Shown piece by piece: positions 9,393-19,495 of a stretch of DNA of 64,000 bases. Numbering within the stretch: the first letter of the stretch is position 1; the number at the start of each line of letters is the position of its first letter. Origin of the DNA: Burkholderiales bacterium (GTDB lineage: Bacteria > Pseudomonadota > Gammaproteobacteria > Burkholderiales > Burkholderiaceae_C); the NCBI GenBank assembly GCA_029268225.1, contig JAJUGJ010000001.1, forward strand, positions 237,434 through 301,433, in the 5' to 3' direction. Position numbers and translations under genes: made by a program. The notes beneath the pieces are model-generated. The model was not told the DNA's origin. It made no database searches and saw only the letters and a program-made list of their open reading frames with translations.

Positions 9393-10418
9393 TCAGTTGG
9401 GCAAGCGGTAACCCTGCTCGCGAAAGAGGCGCACGCACGCGTCCACGGCACGCAGGTCGTAGCGGGTGCCGCGCCCTGAGGTGATCTCGGACAAGGCGGC
9501 TTCCAGCCCCAGGCTGGGCCGGTAGGGTCGGTGTGACATCATCGCCTCCACCACGTCGGCGACCGCCAGCACCCTGGCCTGCGGCAAAATGGCATCGCCT
9601 TTCAGACCCTGCGGATAGCCCGAACCGTCCAGCCGCTCGTGGTGCTGCCCCACGGTTTCGGCAATCGGCCAAGGAAAGTCGATGGTCTGCAGGATGTCGC
9701 GGCCAATGCCGACATGCTCCTGCACCAGACCGTACTCGATCGGGTTGAGTCGCCCCGGCTTGTTGAGGATTTCCGCCGGGACGCGCAGCTTGCCGAAGTC
9801 GTGGACCACACTGGCGAGGTAGAGCCCTTCGATCTCATCCGGTGCCATCTGGAGTTCGGTCGCCATGGCCACCGCCAAATGGGCCACGCGGCGCTGGTGA
9901 CCGGCGGTGTAGGGGTCACGCACCTCGACCGTGGCCCCCAGCACCGTGATGACGTCCGTCAGGGTTTTCTGGAGCTGTTCGCGGCTCTCGCGCAGCTTGT
10001 GGGTGCGCTGCTCGACCTGATCTTCCAGGTGGTGGCGCAAGCGCACCACTTCGAGGTGGGTGCGCACCCGCGCCAGGAGCTCTTCGCGTTGATACGGCTT
10101 GGTCACGAAGTCGACGGCGCCCAGTTCGAAACCGCGCACCTTGTCTTCGGTATCGGTCAGGGCGCTGACGAAGATGATGGGGATGTGGGCGGTGCTGGCC
10201 TGGGCCTTGAGGCGACGACAGACTTCGAAACCGTCCATGTCGGGCATGCGGATGTCCAGCAGCACGAGCTCGGGGGGCTCGATCAGGGCGGCCTGCAGGG
10301 CCAACTCGCCGTGGATGGCCGAGCGGACATCGTAGCCCTCGGCCTTGAGCAGCTCGGTGAGCAGTTTCAGCGAGGCGGGTGTGTCGTCCACCGCAAGGAT
10401 GCGTCCGTGATCAGGCAT
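9393..10418 (-). CDS. Response regulator with HD-GYP c-di-GMP phosphodiesterase domain
   Basis: An RpfG-like two-domain protein of 341 residues. The receiver domain covers about 1-125, with the phosphoryl Asp in LVLLDIRMPDMDG and the Lys in FVTKPYQ. A short coiled coil links it to an HD-GYP domain (about 150-335) with the HD pair in VVHDFGKLRVP and the GYP motif in HHERLDGSGYP, so phosphodiesterase activity on c-di-GMP is expected. Its start overlaps the end of the hybrid kinase gene by eight bases, making that kinase the likely phosphodonor. Confidence 0.92.
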   Translation of the reverse strand: MPDHGRILAVDDTPASLKLLTELLKAEGYDVRSAIHGELALQAALIEPPELVLLDIRMPDMDGFEVCRRLKAQASTAHIPIIFVSALTDTEDKVRGFELGAVDFVTKPYQREELLARVRTHLEVVRLRHHLEDQVEQRTHKLRESREQLQKTLTDVITVLGATVEVRDPYTAGHQRRVAHLAVAMATELQMAPDEIEGLYLASVVHDFGKLRVPAEILNKPGRLNPIEYGLVQEHVGIGRDILQTIDFPWPIAETVGQHHERLDGSGYPQGLKGDAILPQARVLAVADVVEAMMSHRPYRPSLGLEAALSEITSGRGTRYDLRAVDACVRLFREQGYRLPN

Positions 10419-13002
10419 GGGGCGGCGCTGGCAACGCTTTCAAGATGGCGGGATAGTCGAAACCGTCGACAAGGTGGCCCAGGGTGTCGGCCAGGAGAGC
10501 ATTGTGCGTCCGAACCTGCGCGAGTGCGGCCTGGATGCGATCGCTGTCCAGGCTTTGCAACGCCGTGGCCAAGGCCTGACGCACCTGCGGCGGCAGTTGG
10601 GCGAGATCGTGAGGGTTCAAGGCGCTCGTCTCCGGGACGGCCGCTGGGGGGCTGACGTCGTAGAGGTAGCGCAGCCCCACATGCCGGGCCATGCAGGCGT
10701 AGATTTCGGCGGCCCGGTAAGGCTTGCGAACGAAGTCGTCCATGCCGGCGGCGAGCAATTCCGCGCGCTGCTCCCCCAGGGCCGAGGCAGTCACGGCGAC
10801 GATCTTGACCTGTCGCCCTCCTGGCAACTGGCGGATGCGACGGGTGGCCTCCTCCCCGTCCATGATGGGCATGCGGTGGTCCATCCAGATGAAATGCGGC
10901 TGCCAGGATTCGAACAGCGTCACCGCCTCCTGACCGTTTTCGGCCAGTTTCCAAGGCAGGCCGACGGCGTCAAGCAGGCGCGAGAGCAGCAACTGGTTGT
11001 CGCGCTGGTCCTCGACGATGAGGATGCGGCAGGGCGGCTGGTCAGGCTGCAAGCCGATGACACGGCCAGGCTCGGCAGGCGTGGCCTGAGGCAGGTCTGC
11101 CACCTGAGCCTCGTGCAGGGGCAGGTCGAGCCGGAAAACAGAGCCCTGGCCGAGCGTGCTGCGCACACCGATGTCGCCCCCCATGAGGTTCACGAACTGG
11201 CGGGTGATGGCCAAGCCCAGACCGGTCCCCCTGTTGACCCCCTGCTCCCCCAGCTGGACGAAGGGCTGGAAGATCCTCGCCTGCTCAGACTCGGGGATGC
11301 CGACGCCGGAATCCTCGACCTCGATGAGGAGACGATCCGCGCCACCCGCACCGGCCTGGCGGCGCAGACGGATGGCCACCCCACCCTGCTCGGTGAACTT
11401 GATGGCATTGCCCAGCAAGTTGATCAGCACCTGTCGCAATCGCGCCTCGTCCCCCACGATGTAGCGAGGGAACTGGGAGGACTGGTCGATCAACAGATGC
11501 AGCCCTTTTTCCTGCGCACGGATCGCCATCATGTCGGTGACATCGCGCACGAGCCCACCGAGGTCAAAGGGCAGCTCTTGCAGTTGCACCCGACCGGCCT
11601 CGATCTTGGCCATGTCGAGCACGTCGTTGATCAGTTGCAGCAGGTGCTCGCCGCTGCGGTTGATGATGGCCAGACTGCGCCGGTGATCGGGTGGCAGGCC
11701 CTCGGTCTGGGCAAGGAGGCTGGAAAAGCCCAGGATGGCATTGAGCGGCGTGCGCAGTTCGTGGCTCATGTTGGCCAGGAAGGCGCTCTTGGCCTCGTTG
11801 GCCGCCTCGGCTGCGTTGCGCGCGAGCACGAGGTCGGCGGTGCGCTGCTGCACCTCGGCCTCCAAGCGATCCTTGTAGCGCCGCAGGGCATCGTCAAGCC
11901 GCTGCCGCTCGGTGACATCGCGGGCCGCAACCAGCACACCGATGACGGCCTCGTCTGGCCCGCGCAGCAAGGTCGCGTTGTTGCGCACATAAGGATGGTG
12001 CCCGGCGGCGTCAGCCACCTGGAGAGGATAATCCTGGGCGATGCCCTCGCGCATCACCTGCTCGCACAGATCGCGTGCCCGATCGGGTTCGGTGAAGGCC
12101 TCGGCAAAGAGACTGCCGATCAGGACATCGCGGCTGCGCCCGGTGACGCGCTCGGCCGCCTGATTGAGGTCGGTGATGCGTCCGTCGGGGGTGATGACCC
12201 ACAGCGGGTCGAGGTTGGCTTCAATGAGCCTTTTGCTGTAAGCGGATGCAGTCTGCAAGGCCTGGGCGTTGTCTGCCAGGCTGGTGAGCATGCGGTTGAA
12301 GCTCTCGGCCAGGGTGTCGATCTCGTCGTGTCGGCCCGATACGGTGGCGCGCACGTCCAGGTGCCCCTCACCGACCTCTTCGGCCACATGCACAAGGCCG
12401 CCCACCCGCTGTCCCAGGCGCTGCGCGATGTACAAGGCCGCCAAGAGTGCCAGGACCGTGGACGCGAAGACGAACAAGGCGCCATGCACCCGGATCTGTC
12501 GCAGATCAGCCTGGATGCTGTCTCGCCCAAGGGCCACCCGAACCCAGGCCACCGGTCGGTTCCCGGCCTGGATGGCTGCAGCAAGATCGATTCCGGCCGC
12601 ACTGTCGTTGAGGGTGAAAGCAGGGGTGGCCGCGTTCAGCAGGGCCTGGCTGAGCGGATCGCTGAGAAAGAGCCCCACCTTGCTCGGGTCGGTGTGGGCC
12701 ATCACCCGGCCCGAGGGCGAGATGACCATGGTGTAGCGCAAGCCGGGGTAGCGCTGCACGGCATCGACCACCTCCTGCAGACCTGCGACATCGTTGGCCA
12801 GCACCCAGGAGCGTGAACTGACCGCCAAGGTGTGCGCCAGGCCCGCAGCGGCCTGCCGGCTTTCGCGCGCCAGATTGTCGTCCTGCTCTTGGACGTTGTG
12901 AGCCACGAACGCCCCACTCAACAGCATGAAGCCCAACACGAACACCAGGATGATCTGGTGCTTGAAGGAGGGCCGCATCAGGTGGCGATGGGCCAGGCTC
13001 AT
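10411..13002 (-). CDS. Membrane hybrid sensor histidine kinase (HAMP-PAS-HisKA-HATPase-REC)
   Basis: A multidomain kinase of 863 residues. A membrane helix at about 10-32 and a second at about 180-202 bracket a periplasmic sensor region; HAMP, PAS (about 255-370) and a coiled coil follow. The HisKA box has the phospho-His in NMSHELRTPLNAIL, the ATPase domain has N and G boxes (NLLGNAIKFTEQGG, DSGVGIPE, GTGLGLAI), and a receiver domain (IWMDHRMPIMDG) is near the C-terminus. It overlaps the upstream binding-protein gene by ATGA and the downstream HD-GYP gene by eight bases. Ligand input from the PhnD-like lipoprotein is inferred from this arrangement. Confidence 0.92.
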   Translation of the reverse strand: MSLAHRHLMRPSFKHQIILVFVLGFMLLSGAFVAHNVQEQDDNLARESRQAAAGLAHTLAVSSRSWVLANDVAGLQEVVDAVQRYPGLRYTMVISPSGRVMAHTDPSKVGLFLSDPLSQALLNAATPAFTLNDSAAGIDLAAAIQAGNRPVAWVRVALGRDSIQADLRQIRVHGALFVFASTVLALLAALYIAQRLGQRVGGLVHVAEEVGEGHLDVRATVSGRHDEIDTLAESFNRMLTSLADNAQALQTASAYSKRLIEANLDPLWVITPDGRITDLNQAAERVTGRSRDVLIGSLFAEAFTEPDRARDLCEQVMREGIAQDYPLQVADAAGHHPYVRNNATLLRGPDEAVIGVLVAARDVTERQRLDDALRRYKDRLEAEVQQRTADLVLARNAAEAANEAKSAFLANMSHELRTPLNAILGFSSLLAQTEGLPPDHRRSLAIINRSGEHLLQLINDVLDMAKIEAGRVQLQELPFDLGGLVRDVTDMMAIRAQEKGLHLLIDQSSQFPRYIVGDEARLRQVLINLLGNAIKFTEQGGVAIRLRRQAGAGGADRLLIEVEDSGVGIPESEQARIFQPFVQLGEQGVNRGTGLGLAITRQFVNLMGGDIGVRSTLGQGSVFRLDLPLHEAQVADLPQATPAEPGRVIGLQPDQPPCRILIVEDQRDNQLLLSRLLDAVGLPWKLAENGQEAVTLFESWQPHFIWMDHRMPIMDGEEATRRIRQLPGGRQVKIVAVTASALGEQRAELLAAGMDDFVRKPYRAAEIYACMARHVGLRYLYDVSPPAAVPETSALNPHDLAQLPPQVRQALATALQSLDSDRIQAALAQVRTHNALLADTLGHLVDGFDYPAILKALPAPPHA

Positions 13003-13928
13003 GGGGCGGCCTCCGGAGGCAGGGGGCGCACAGTGCGCGAGAAGCGGTCCAGAAAGTCCCGCACCACGGTGTAGCGGGCATCGTCGGCCAACTCGAAGCG
13101 GGTCAACTCCATGGCGGCCAGCAAGGTGCGCCCGGAAGCCGTCGTGTGCAAACTGGCCAATTCCTCGGCCACCCGCTTGACCGTGGCCGGCGGGATGTCA
13201 TCACGGGCCACGACACTGTTGTTGATCAAGGACTGGGTTTCCCATTGAACAACGAGCTCGCTGGCCTGGGTCGGGTGGGTCTTCTGGAAAGCCTGCCAAG
13301 GTTGTGTCCAGGTGGCTGCGGCGGCGACTCGTCCCAGGTACACGTTCATGATGCTGGACTCCTGCGAGCCCACATAGATGTTCTCGATGTCGCGGTTGAC
13401 GTCGAGCCCCTGGCTGTGCAGAAAGGCCTGAGGCAACATGGTGGCCGCCAGGGCCGTGGCCGCAGGGTAGGCGACTTTGCGGCCACGCAGGTCGCTCACC
13501 TCGGTGATGCCGGCGTCGCGTCGCACCAGGATGACCCCGCGGAACTGGGCGTCATCGCCCATCTTGGCGATGACGTGGTAGCCATGCCTCTGAGCGCGCA
13601 GGGTTTGGTAGGGATTGGGCAAGGCAAAGGCCACTTGCCGCAGAGAGAGCTTGCGCTCGAATTCTTCGTAGTTGCGTGACGCCTCCAGCGCAAAGGTCAC
13701 GGCCGGGATCTGTCGGTTGAGGTGATCGACGAGCGGGCCATAGACCTCGAAGAGGCGCGCGGGGTTGTGCAAGGGATGGATGGCCAGCACATAGACTGGC
13801 GTGTCGACCTTGCCGTGTCGGCTGTACTGCGGTGTCGGATCGACCTCGGCACGACGCTCACCACAGGCCAGCAGCCCCCCACCCAATAGCAGGATGCCGC
13901 CCAGGCGCATCAAGCTGCGGCGCCTCAT
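12999..13928 (-). CDS. PhnD-like periplasmic substrate-binding lipoprotein
   Basis: A 309-residue member of the phosphate/phosphite/phosphonate binding-protein family. The start [11 protein letters not shown] leads into a signal sequence with lipobox LLAC, so it should be lipid-anchored in the periplasm. Family features follow: [35 protein letters not shown] and the [18 protein letters not shown] hinge region. There is no ABC permease or ATPase nearby. Its ATGA overlaps with the patatin gene before it and the hybrid kinase after it suggest that it presents a ligand to the kinase instead of feeding a transporter. Confidence 0.85.
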   Translation of the reverse strand: MRRRSLMRLGGILLLGGGLLACGERRAEVDPTPQYSRHGKVDTPVYVLAIHPLHNPARLFEVYGPLVDHLNRQIPAVTFALEASRNYEEFERKLSLRQVAFALPNPYQTLRAQRHGYHVIAKMGDDAQFRGVILVRRDAGITEVSDLRGRKVAYPAATALAATMLPQAFLHSQGLDVNRDIENIYVGSQESSIMNVYLGRVAAAATWTQPWQAFQKTHPTQASELVVQWETQSLINNSVVARDDIPPATVKRVAEELASLHTTASGRTLLAAMELTRFELADDARYTVVRDFLDRFSRTVRPLPPEAAP

Positions 13929-15187
13929 GCGACCGACTCCTGACGCACCGGCCCCTCCCCCCAACCGAAGAAACGACGAACCTCGTCACGTTTGGCGAGC
14001 GCATCGGTGAAGCCCAGGTGGATCAACTCGCGGGTGAAGGAAGACTCGAACAGCAGGTAGCTGGCGAGCGCCGCCCCTCGGGCCGTCTTGCCCTGCCCGT
14101 ACACCCCCACCGCGCCCAGCATCGTGCGCACCGCCGGTGGCAAGGCCCACAGGTGACGGGCCGCGATGTCGTCGATGCGCTGACTGGGGGCAATCACGAG
14201 AACATCGATGGGACGCAGGCTGGTGTGCTGACGCTGCTCCGGCGTCATCAGACTGAGGGTGTGATTGATGCGCTGCATGCGCTCGATGTCGACCGTGAGG
14301 GAGTCCAGGAAGATGCTGGACATGGCGTGACCCGCGATCTGCGCGAGGTTGGGGTACTCGACCACCTTCTCGCGCAGATCGGGCGGCTCGTAGAGACGCC
14401 CTACCCCGATCACCAGGATGCGGTCGGCGCCCAGGTGGATGGCCGGCGAGATGGGAGCGGCCTGACGCATGGAGCCGTCCCCGCAGTAGTGATCTCGGCC
14501 CTGCACCGGCAGCTTCACGGCCGGGAACACGAAGGGGATGGCCGATGAAGCCAGCAGATGGTCGATGCCGAGCTGGTCGCGCACGCTCAGGCGCTGCGAA
14601 CGCGCCCAAGGCGCAATGTGCTGGGCACTGTCGTAGAAGGTGACGTGCTCGCCCGTGGTGTAGCTGGAAGCGGTGATGGCCACCGCATCGAGATGCCCCT
14701 CGGCCATCAGTTGCGGCAGGCGATCGACCTGGAACAGTTGCGGCAGCAGCTCGCGCACCGGGCTGTTGTCAAGCAAGGAGCGGGGCCGCAGTCGGCGCCA
14801 ACGCGCCAAGGCCCAGCCCAGCGAAAACAGGGTCAGCCACTGCGCACCGCTGCGGATGACGCCCAACGAGTCGGCGCGGTAAACCTGCTCGGCACGGAAG
14901 TTCCGCCAGACGTCGACCATGGTGCGCAAGGCCAGCTCGTAGTGGTCCGCCTGACAGGCCAACGCCATGCCGTTGAGGGCGCCGGCGGAAGTGCCGGTGA
15001 TGATTTGAAAGGGATTGCCACGCCGACGCTCACCAGCATCACGGCGGATCAGTTGCAAGGCCTGCAAGACGCCCACCTGGTAGGCAGCGCGCGCGCCACC
15101 ACCACTGAGGATCAAACCGGTCTTGCCCCCCGGGCGTGCCGGTGAGGCGGCACCCGGGGTGGACGAGGCGAAAAACGGGGTGTTCAC
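13925..15187 (-). CDS. Patatin-like phospholipase
   Basis: A 420-residue serine hydrolase. The oxyanion motif GGGARAAYQ is at about residue 29, the nucleophile elbow GTSAGALNG at about 65-73, and the dyad Asp in [10 protein letters not shown] near residue 236 (DGS in place of the common DGG). These define a patatin with a Ser-Asp dyad acting on phospholipids or other acyl esters. It has no evident signal peptide. The start is GTG, inside the GTGA overlap with the arginase stop. The C-terminal 150 residues have no recognised domain. Confidence 0.88.
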   Translation of the reverse strand: MNTPFFASSTPGAASPARPGGKTGLILSGGGARAAYQVGVLQALQLIRRDAGERRRGNPFQIITGTSAGALNGMALACQADHYELALRTMVDVWRNFRAEQVYRADSLGVIRSGAQWLTLFSLGWALARWRRLRPRSLLDNSPVRELLPQLFQVDRLPQLMAEGHLDAVAITASSYTTGEHVTFYDSAQHIAPWARSQRLSVRDQLGIDHLLASSAIPFVFPAVKLPVQGRDHYCGDGSMRQAAPISPAIHLGADRILVIGVGRLYEPPDLREKVVEYPNLAQIAGHAMSSIFLDSLTVDIERMQRINHTLSLMTPEQRQHTSLRPIDVLVIAPSQRIDDIAARHLWALPPAVRTMLGAVGVYGQGKTARGAALASYLLFESSFTRELIHLGFTDALAKRDEVRRFFGWGEGPVRQESVA

Positions 15188-16134
15188 GAGCGGGGACGCA
15201 TCAGGGTGCTCTTGCCGAAGAGGCTTTCGAGCAGATCCACCACCAGCTCGGCGGTGCGATTCTGGATGTCACGCGCCGGGTTGAGCTCCACCACGTCCAA
15301 GGAGCCGATGCGGCCGGTGTCAGCCAGCATCTCCATGCACAACTGCGCCTCGCGGTAGGAGGGCCCACCGCGCACCGGGGTGCCGACACCTGGCGCGATG
15401 TCCGGATCAAGGAAGTCCACATCGAAGCTGATGTGCAGGTGGGTGTGTTCCCCCACGCCCATCAGCGCCTGCGCCATCGCACGACGCATGCCTTGCTCGT
15501 CCAGGCTGCGCATGTCGAACACCTCCAGCCCCTGGCTGTGGACAAACTGTCGCTCGAGTGGATCGACACTGCGCACACCGATGAGACGCAGTTCGTGAGA
15601 CTGCAGGACCGGCACGTCCCGCGTGGGCGAGGCCAGGTGGCGCAAGGCCTCCGGACCATGACCGCAGAGCACGGCCAAGGGCATGCCATGCAGGTTGCCG
15701 CTGGGCGTGATGTCCGGGGTGTTGAAGTCGGCATGAGCGTCGAGCCAGATCACCCGCAGGTCACGGCCGGTGGCACGGCAGTGCGCCGCCACCGCGCTGA
15801 TGGAGCCAATGGCCAGACTGTGATCGCCCCCCATGAGCAGCGGCACCGCACCCGAACGCAAGGTTTCACCGACCTCGTGGTACGCCGCGCGCGCCCACTG
15901 CACGCATTCATGCAGATGCCGATAGCCTTGCTGAGGAGGCTGCTCCGGATTGGGAGGACCTTGCAGGTTGCCGCCATCACGCACATCGAGCCCCAGACGG
16001 GTGAGGGCCGGCATCAAACCAGCCACCCGCAAGGCTTCGGGGGCCATGGATGCCCCACGCATGCTAGCCCCCACATCGGTGGGCGCGCCGATGAGGCGCA
16101 CACGCACAGAAGGGGTGGGCAGCGAGGCGCTCAT
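15184..16134 (-). CDS. rocF: Arginase
   Basis: Ureohydrolase that converts arginine to ornithine and urea. The three manganese-binding motifs are intact: [18 protein letters not shown] and [26 protein letters not shown] after the second motif favours arginase over agmatinase or formimidoylglutamase. The ATG at 16134 gives 316 residues. It lies five bases after the LOG-family gene and overlaps the patatin gene, so arginine breakdown may be co-transcribed with the signalling genes that follow, though no functional link is known. Confidence 0.9.
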   Translation of the reverse strand: MSASLPTPSVRVRLIGAPTDVGASMRGASMAPEALRVAGLMPALTRLGLDVRDGGNLQGPPNPEQPPQQGYRHLHECVQWARAAYHEVGETLRSGAVPLLMGGDHSLAIGSISAVAAHCRATGRDLRVIWLDAHADFNTPDITPSGNLHGMPLAVLCGHGPEALRHLASPTRDVPVLQSHELRLIGVRSVDPLERQFVHSQGLEVFDMRSLDEQGMRRAMAQALMGVGEHTHLHISFDVDFLDPDIAPGVGTPVRGGPSYREAQLCMEMLADTGRIGSLDVVELNPARDIQNRTAELVVDLLESLFGKSTLMRPRS

Positions 16135-16139
16135 GACAC

Positions 16140-17048
16140 TCACCAGCCGCTGGGGCTCTCGGACGTGGCGTCCTGACCGAGCCCGTACACCTGCTGCAGG
16201 GTCTCCCAGGCCTCGTCAGCGGTTTCGACGAAGCGGAACAGGTCGAGGTCTTCGGGGCTGATCATGCCGGTGTCGACCAGATGATCGAAGTTGATCAGCT
16301 TGGTCCAGAACTCGCGCCCGAACAGCAGCACCGGACGCTTGCGGCACTTGCCGGTCTGGATCAGGGTGAGGGTCTCGAACAGTTCGTCGAGCGTACCGAA
16401 GCCGCCCGGGAAGCACACCAGCGCGATCGAGCGCATCAGAAAGTGCATCTTGCGCAGCGCAAAGTAGTGAAACTGGAAGCACAGGCGCGGCGTGATGTAG
16501 GGATTGGGCTCCTGTTCGTGAGGCAGCACGATGTTGAGTCCCAGGCTCTTGCCGCCCACTTCGAAGGCACCACGGTTGCCGGCCTCCATCACGCCAGGAC
16601 CGCCACCGGTGACCACGTAGATGGGCGAGGCCAGGCGAGCGGAGTGCTCGGTGACCAGGCTGGCAAAGGCGCGCGCCTCTTCGTAATAGCGTGCCATCAC
16701 CACATGCCGACGCGCGACGTGCAGCGCGTGCTCCCGCGCGGGACCGGGCGGCATGTCCTCGGCCTCCTGCAGTTTGAGCTGGGCCTGCTCGGCCGGCAGG
16801 ATGCGGGCACTGCCAAAGACAACGATGGTGGACTCGATGTTCTCCTCGCGCTGCACCATCTCGGGCTTGAGCAACTCGAGTTGCATGCGCACCGGACGCA
16901 GGTCAGGATGGAGCAGGAAATCGTTGTCGGTGAACGCCAGTTCGTAGCTGCTGTCGTCGCCCGCATACAAGGAGGGACGGCGCGCACTGCGGGCATCCTG
17001 GTCGGCCGTGGGAAAGTTGCGCTCGAGCAGTTCTTTGGGGTTGTTCAT
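16140..17048 (-). CDS. LOG-family nucleotide 5'-monophosphate phosphoribohydrolase-like protein
   Basis: A Rossmann-fold protein of the LOG/TIGR00730 group, 302 residues from ATG 17048. The diagnostic motifs are GGGPGVMEA and CFPGGFGTLDELFE, which together bind the nucleotide and hold the catalytic Arg/Glu. Family members cleave cytokinin riboside or purine nucleotide monophosphates to the free base and ribose 5-phosphate. The N-terminal region of about 85 residues before the fold is longer than in short LOG enzymes and approaches the PpnN layout. It lies 13 bases downstream of the moeB-like gene. Confidence 0.85.
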   Translation of the reverse strand: MNNPKELLERNFPTADQDARSARRPSLYAGDDSSYELAFTDNDFLLHPDLRPVRMQLELLKPEMVQREENIESTIVVFGSARILPAEQAQLKLQEAEDMPPGPAREHALHVARRHVVMARYYEEARAFASLVTEHSARLASPIYVVTGGGPGVMEAGNRGAFEVGGKSLGLNIVLPHEQEPNPYITPRLCFQFHYFALRKMHFLMRSIALVCFPGGFGTLDELFETLTLIQTGKCRKRPVLLFGREFWTKLINFDHLVDTGMISPEDLDLFRFVETADEAWETLQQVYGLGQDATSESPSGW

Positions 17049-17061
17049 GTCGGAGATCGGT

Positions 17062-17844
17062 TCAGGTGGCAGGGCCGCACACCGGGCATTGCGGCGATCG
17101 GTGCGCACGCAGGGTGGTCCAGGACCAGTCGCGCCCGTCCAGCAGCAGCAAACGCCCGGCCAGTGATTGGTGGTGGCCGGCGACACCCGGCTCATGCAAA
17201 CCAGCCAGCAGCTTGACGGCTTCGCCGGCCTGCATCACCCCCATCATGCCCACCACGGGGGCGAACACGCCCATCAAGGCACAGCGGGTTTCCTCCGGCG
17301 GTGCATCGGGCGGAAAGAGGCAGGCGTAACAGGGTGACTCGGGAACACGCGGGTCGAACACGCTGATCTGGCCATCGAAGCGCACCGCCGAGGCCGACAC
17401 CAGGGGGACGCCATGGCTGCGGCAGGCACGGTTGATGGTCTGACGGATGGCAAAGCGATCGGTGCAGTCGAGCACGACGTCCGCCTGGGGCACCCAGATG
17501 TCGAGCAGAGCCTCATCGGCCGCTTCGGCGATCGCGTGCACCTGCACGCCGGGGTTGAGCTCGGAGATGGCCAACGCCGCTGACAGCACCTTGGGCTGAC
17601 CGATGCGGGCCGTGGTATGGGCGATCTGACGCTGCAGGTTGGTGAGGTCGACCGTGTCGGGGTCGACCACGGTGATGCGCCCCACCCCGCAGGAGGCCAG
17701 GTACATCAGGGCAGGCGCCCCCAGACCACCGGCCCCGATGACCAGCGCATGGGCGCTCAACAAACGCCCTTGCGCGCCTTCCGACCACTCGTCAAGCAGC
17801 AGGTGGCGGCTGTAGCGGAGTTGTTGATCGTCGTCCAAATGCAT
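17062..17844 (-). CDS. moeB: MoeB/ThiF-family adenylyltransferase
   Basis: An E1-like enzyme that adenylates the C-terminus of a sulfur-carrier protein such as MoaD or ThiS. The 260 residues begin with RYSRHLLLDEWSEGAQ, have the nucleotide loop GAGGLGAPALMYLA and the DPDTVDLTNLQRQ segment, and carry zinc cysteine pairs CYAC and CPVC. There is no rhodanese domain, so it is the MoeB rather than the MoeZ/R layout. MoeB and ThiF cannot be told apart from sequence alone. An in-frame upstream GTG would add ten residues. Confidence 0.85.
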   Translation of the reverse strand: MHLDDDQQLRYSRHLLLDEWSEGAQGRLLSAHALVIGAGGLGAPALMYLASCGVGRITVVDPDTVDLTNLQRQIAHTTARIGQPKVLSAALAISELNPGVQVHAIAEAADEALLDIWVPQADVVLDCTDRFAIRQTINRACRSHGVPLVSASAVRFDGQISVFDPRVPESPCYACLFPPDAPPEETRCALMGVFAPVVGMMGVMQAGEAVKLLAGLHEPGVAGHHQSLAGRLLLLDGRDWSWTTLRAHRSPQCPVCGPAT

Positions 17845-17870
17845 CGCGCCGTGGGGCTGTCTCCGGAGCG

Positions 17871-19313
17871 TCACTGCGCTTTGGCGTCTTCCGGCTTGCG
17901 CTCGGTCATGGTCTTGGAGACCATCACCGGCTTGCCCTTGAGTTGATTGAGGGCTTGTTGCAACTGGAAGTCCTCGGGCGAACCGAACTCAGGCAAAGGC
18001 TTGGGTGGCTCGTTGTTCTTGCCGCGGGCCTCTTCCAGCTTCTTGAGCGCTTCCTCGCGAGCCTTCTCACGGGCCTCGTCCTTCTCTTCCTTGCCCTGAC
18101 CACTGCCGATGTGCTTTTCCAGATCGGCTTCGCGCACGCGCAGGGCAGAGTAGAGGTTGCCCTCCGCCGACTCGTCCACCATCACATCGGGCACGATGCC
18201 TGTGGCCTGGATGGAGCGGCCGCTCGGCGTGTAGTAGCGGGCGGTGGTGATCTTGAGGGCCGTCTCCGCCGTGAGCTGACGCACGGTCTGGACCGAGCCC
18301 TTGCCGAAGGTTTGCGCCCCCAGAATGGTGGCGCGCTTGTGGTCCTGCAAGGCGCCAGCGACGATCTCGGAGGCCGACGCCGACCCTTCGTTGACGAGCA
18401 CCACCAAAGGCACCTTCTTGAGGGCCGCCGGCAGCTTGGCCAGTGGATCGGCACCGAAACGGCGGGTGTAGTCCTCGGCGCGGGCCTTGAAGGTTTGCTT
18501 GGACTCGGGCAACTGACCGTTGGTGGACACCACGGTCACGTCCGGCGGCAGGAAGGCCGCCGAGATGGCGATGGCGCCTTCCAGCAGGCCACCCGGGTCG
18601 TTGCGCAGGTCCAGCACCAGGCCCTTGAGCTTGGGGTCGTCCTTGTAGAGTGCGGTCACCTTGGTGACGAAGTCTTCGACCGTGCGGTCCTGGAATTGGC
18701 TGACGCGTACCCAGCCATAACCGGGCTCGACGACCTTGGCGCGCACGCTTTGCACACGGATTTCCTCGCGCACGATGGTGACGGGGAAACTGCGGTTTTC
18801 GTTCTTGCGGAAGATGGTGAGAACGACCTTGGTGCTGGGCTCGCCGCGCATGCGCTTGACGGCCTGGTCCATGGTCAGACCCTTGACGAAGGTGTCGTCG
18901 ATCTTGGTGATGAGGTCACCCGTCTTGAGACCGGCGCGGAAAGCCGGAGAGCCTTCGATGGGAGAAACGATCTTGACGAGGCCGTCCTCCATGCCGATTT
19001 CGATGCCCACACCGACGAACTTGCCGGTCGTGCCTTCGCGGAATTCCTTGAACGAGGTCTTGTCGAAGTAAACGGAGTGCGGGTCGAGCCCCGCCACCAT
19101 GCCGGAGATGGCGTCGCTGATGAGCTTCTTCTCGTCGGTGGGTTCGACGTAGTCGGTCTTGACCATGCCAAACACGGCGGCCAACTGCTGCATCTCTTCC
19201 AAGGGCAGGGGCGCCATGGCGCTGCGTGCGGTGGCCCCGAACTGCATGGTCGTCAGGCCGCCTGCCAGCGCTCCCAGCGCAACCCAGCCTGCAATTTTCA
19301 ATTTGGAAGTCAT
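17871..19313 (-). CDS. ctpA: Carboxyl-terminal processing protease (S41 family, CtpA/Prc-like)
   Basis: A periplasmic serine protease of 480 residues. An N-terminal membrane anchor (about 8-30) is followed by a PDZ domain at about 90-175 (VGVGIEIGMEDGLVKI, FRAGLKTGDLITKID) and the S41 core with the catalytic Ser in NEGSASASEIVAGAL and Lys in FGKGSVQT. A charged Lys/Glu-rich segment near 400-445 precedes the C-terminus. Typical roles are processing of cell-wall hydrolases or penicillin-binding proteins. It heads the long leftward run. Confidence 0.92.
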   Translation of the reverse strand: MTSKLKIAGWVALGALAGGLTTMQFGATARSAMAPLPLEEMQQLAAVFGMVKTDYVEPTDEKKLISDAISGMVAGLDPHSVYFDKTSFKEFREGTTGKFVGVGIEIGMEDGLVKIVSPIEGSPAFRAGLKTGDLITKIDDTFVKGLTMDQAVKRMRGEPSTKVVLTIFRKNENRSFPVTIVREEIRVQSVRAKVVEPGYGWVRVSQFQDRTVEDFVTKVTALYKDDPKLKGLVLDLRNDPGGLLEGAIAISAAFLPPDVTVVSTNGQLPESKQTFKARAEDYTRRFGADPLAKLPAALKKVPLVVLVNEGSASASEIVAGALQDHKRATILGAQTFGKGSVQTVRQLTAETALKITTARYYTPSGRSIQATGIVPDVMVDESAEGNLYSALRVREADLEKHIGSGQGKEEKDEAREKAREEALKKLEEARGKNNEPPKPLPEFGSPEDFQLQQALNQLKGKPVMVSKTMTERKPEDAKAQ

Positions 19314-19423
19314 GGCGTCTGTGTGCCTATTCGAACCCGCGATGCAAGCCTGTCACCCAGCCTGCTGATTGATCTTCCAGTATAGGACGGTGGGCGCCTG
19401 CGCACAGGGGAATAAGGCCGAAA

Positions 19424-19444
19424 GATGGGCCTTGTTGGCCCATC
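19424..19444 (-). terminator. Possible terminator downstream of the metallo-hydrolase gene
   Basis: GATGGGCC and GGCCCATC form a perfect eight-base stem with loop TTGTT, about 50 bases after the metallo-hydrolase stop. On the minus strand only TTTCGG follows, so the U-tract is weak. The rest of the gap 19314-19495 shows nothing recognisable apart from the presumed ctpA promoter. Confidence 0.4.
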
Positions 19445-19495
19445 CGGATCATTTCCGATCGTTAAACGCCACAAGTTGGCGCCCGGCACCCAGGG

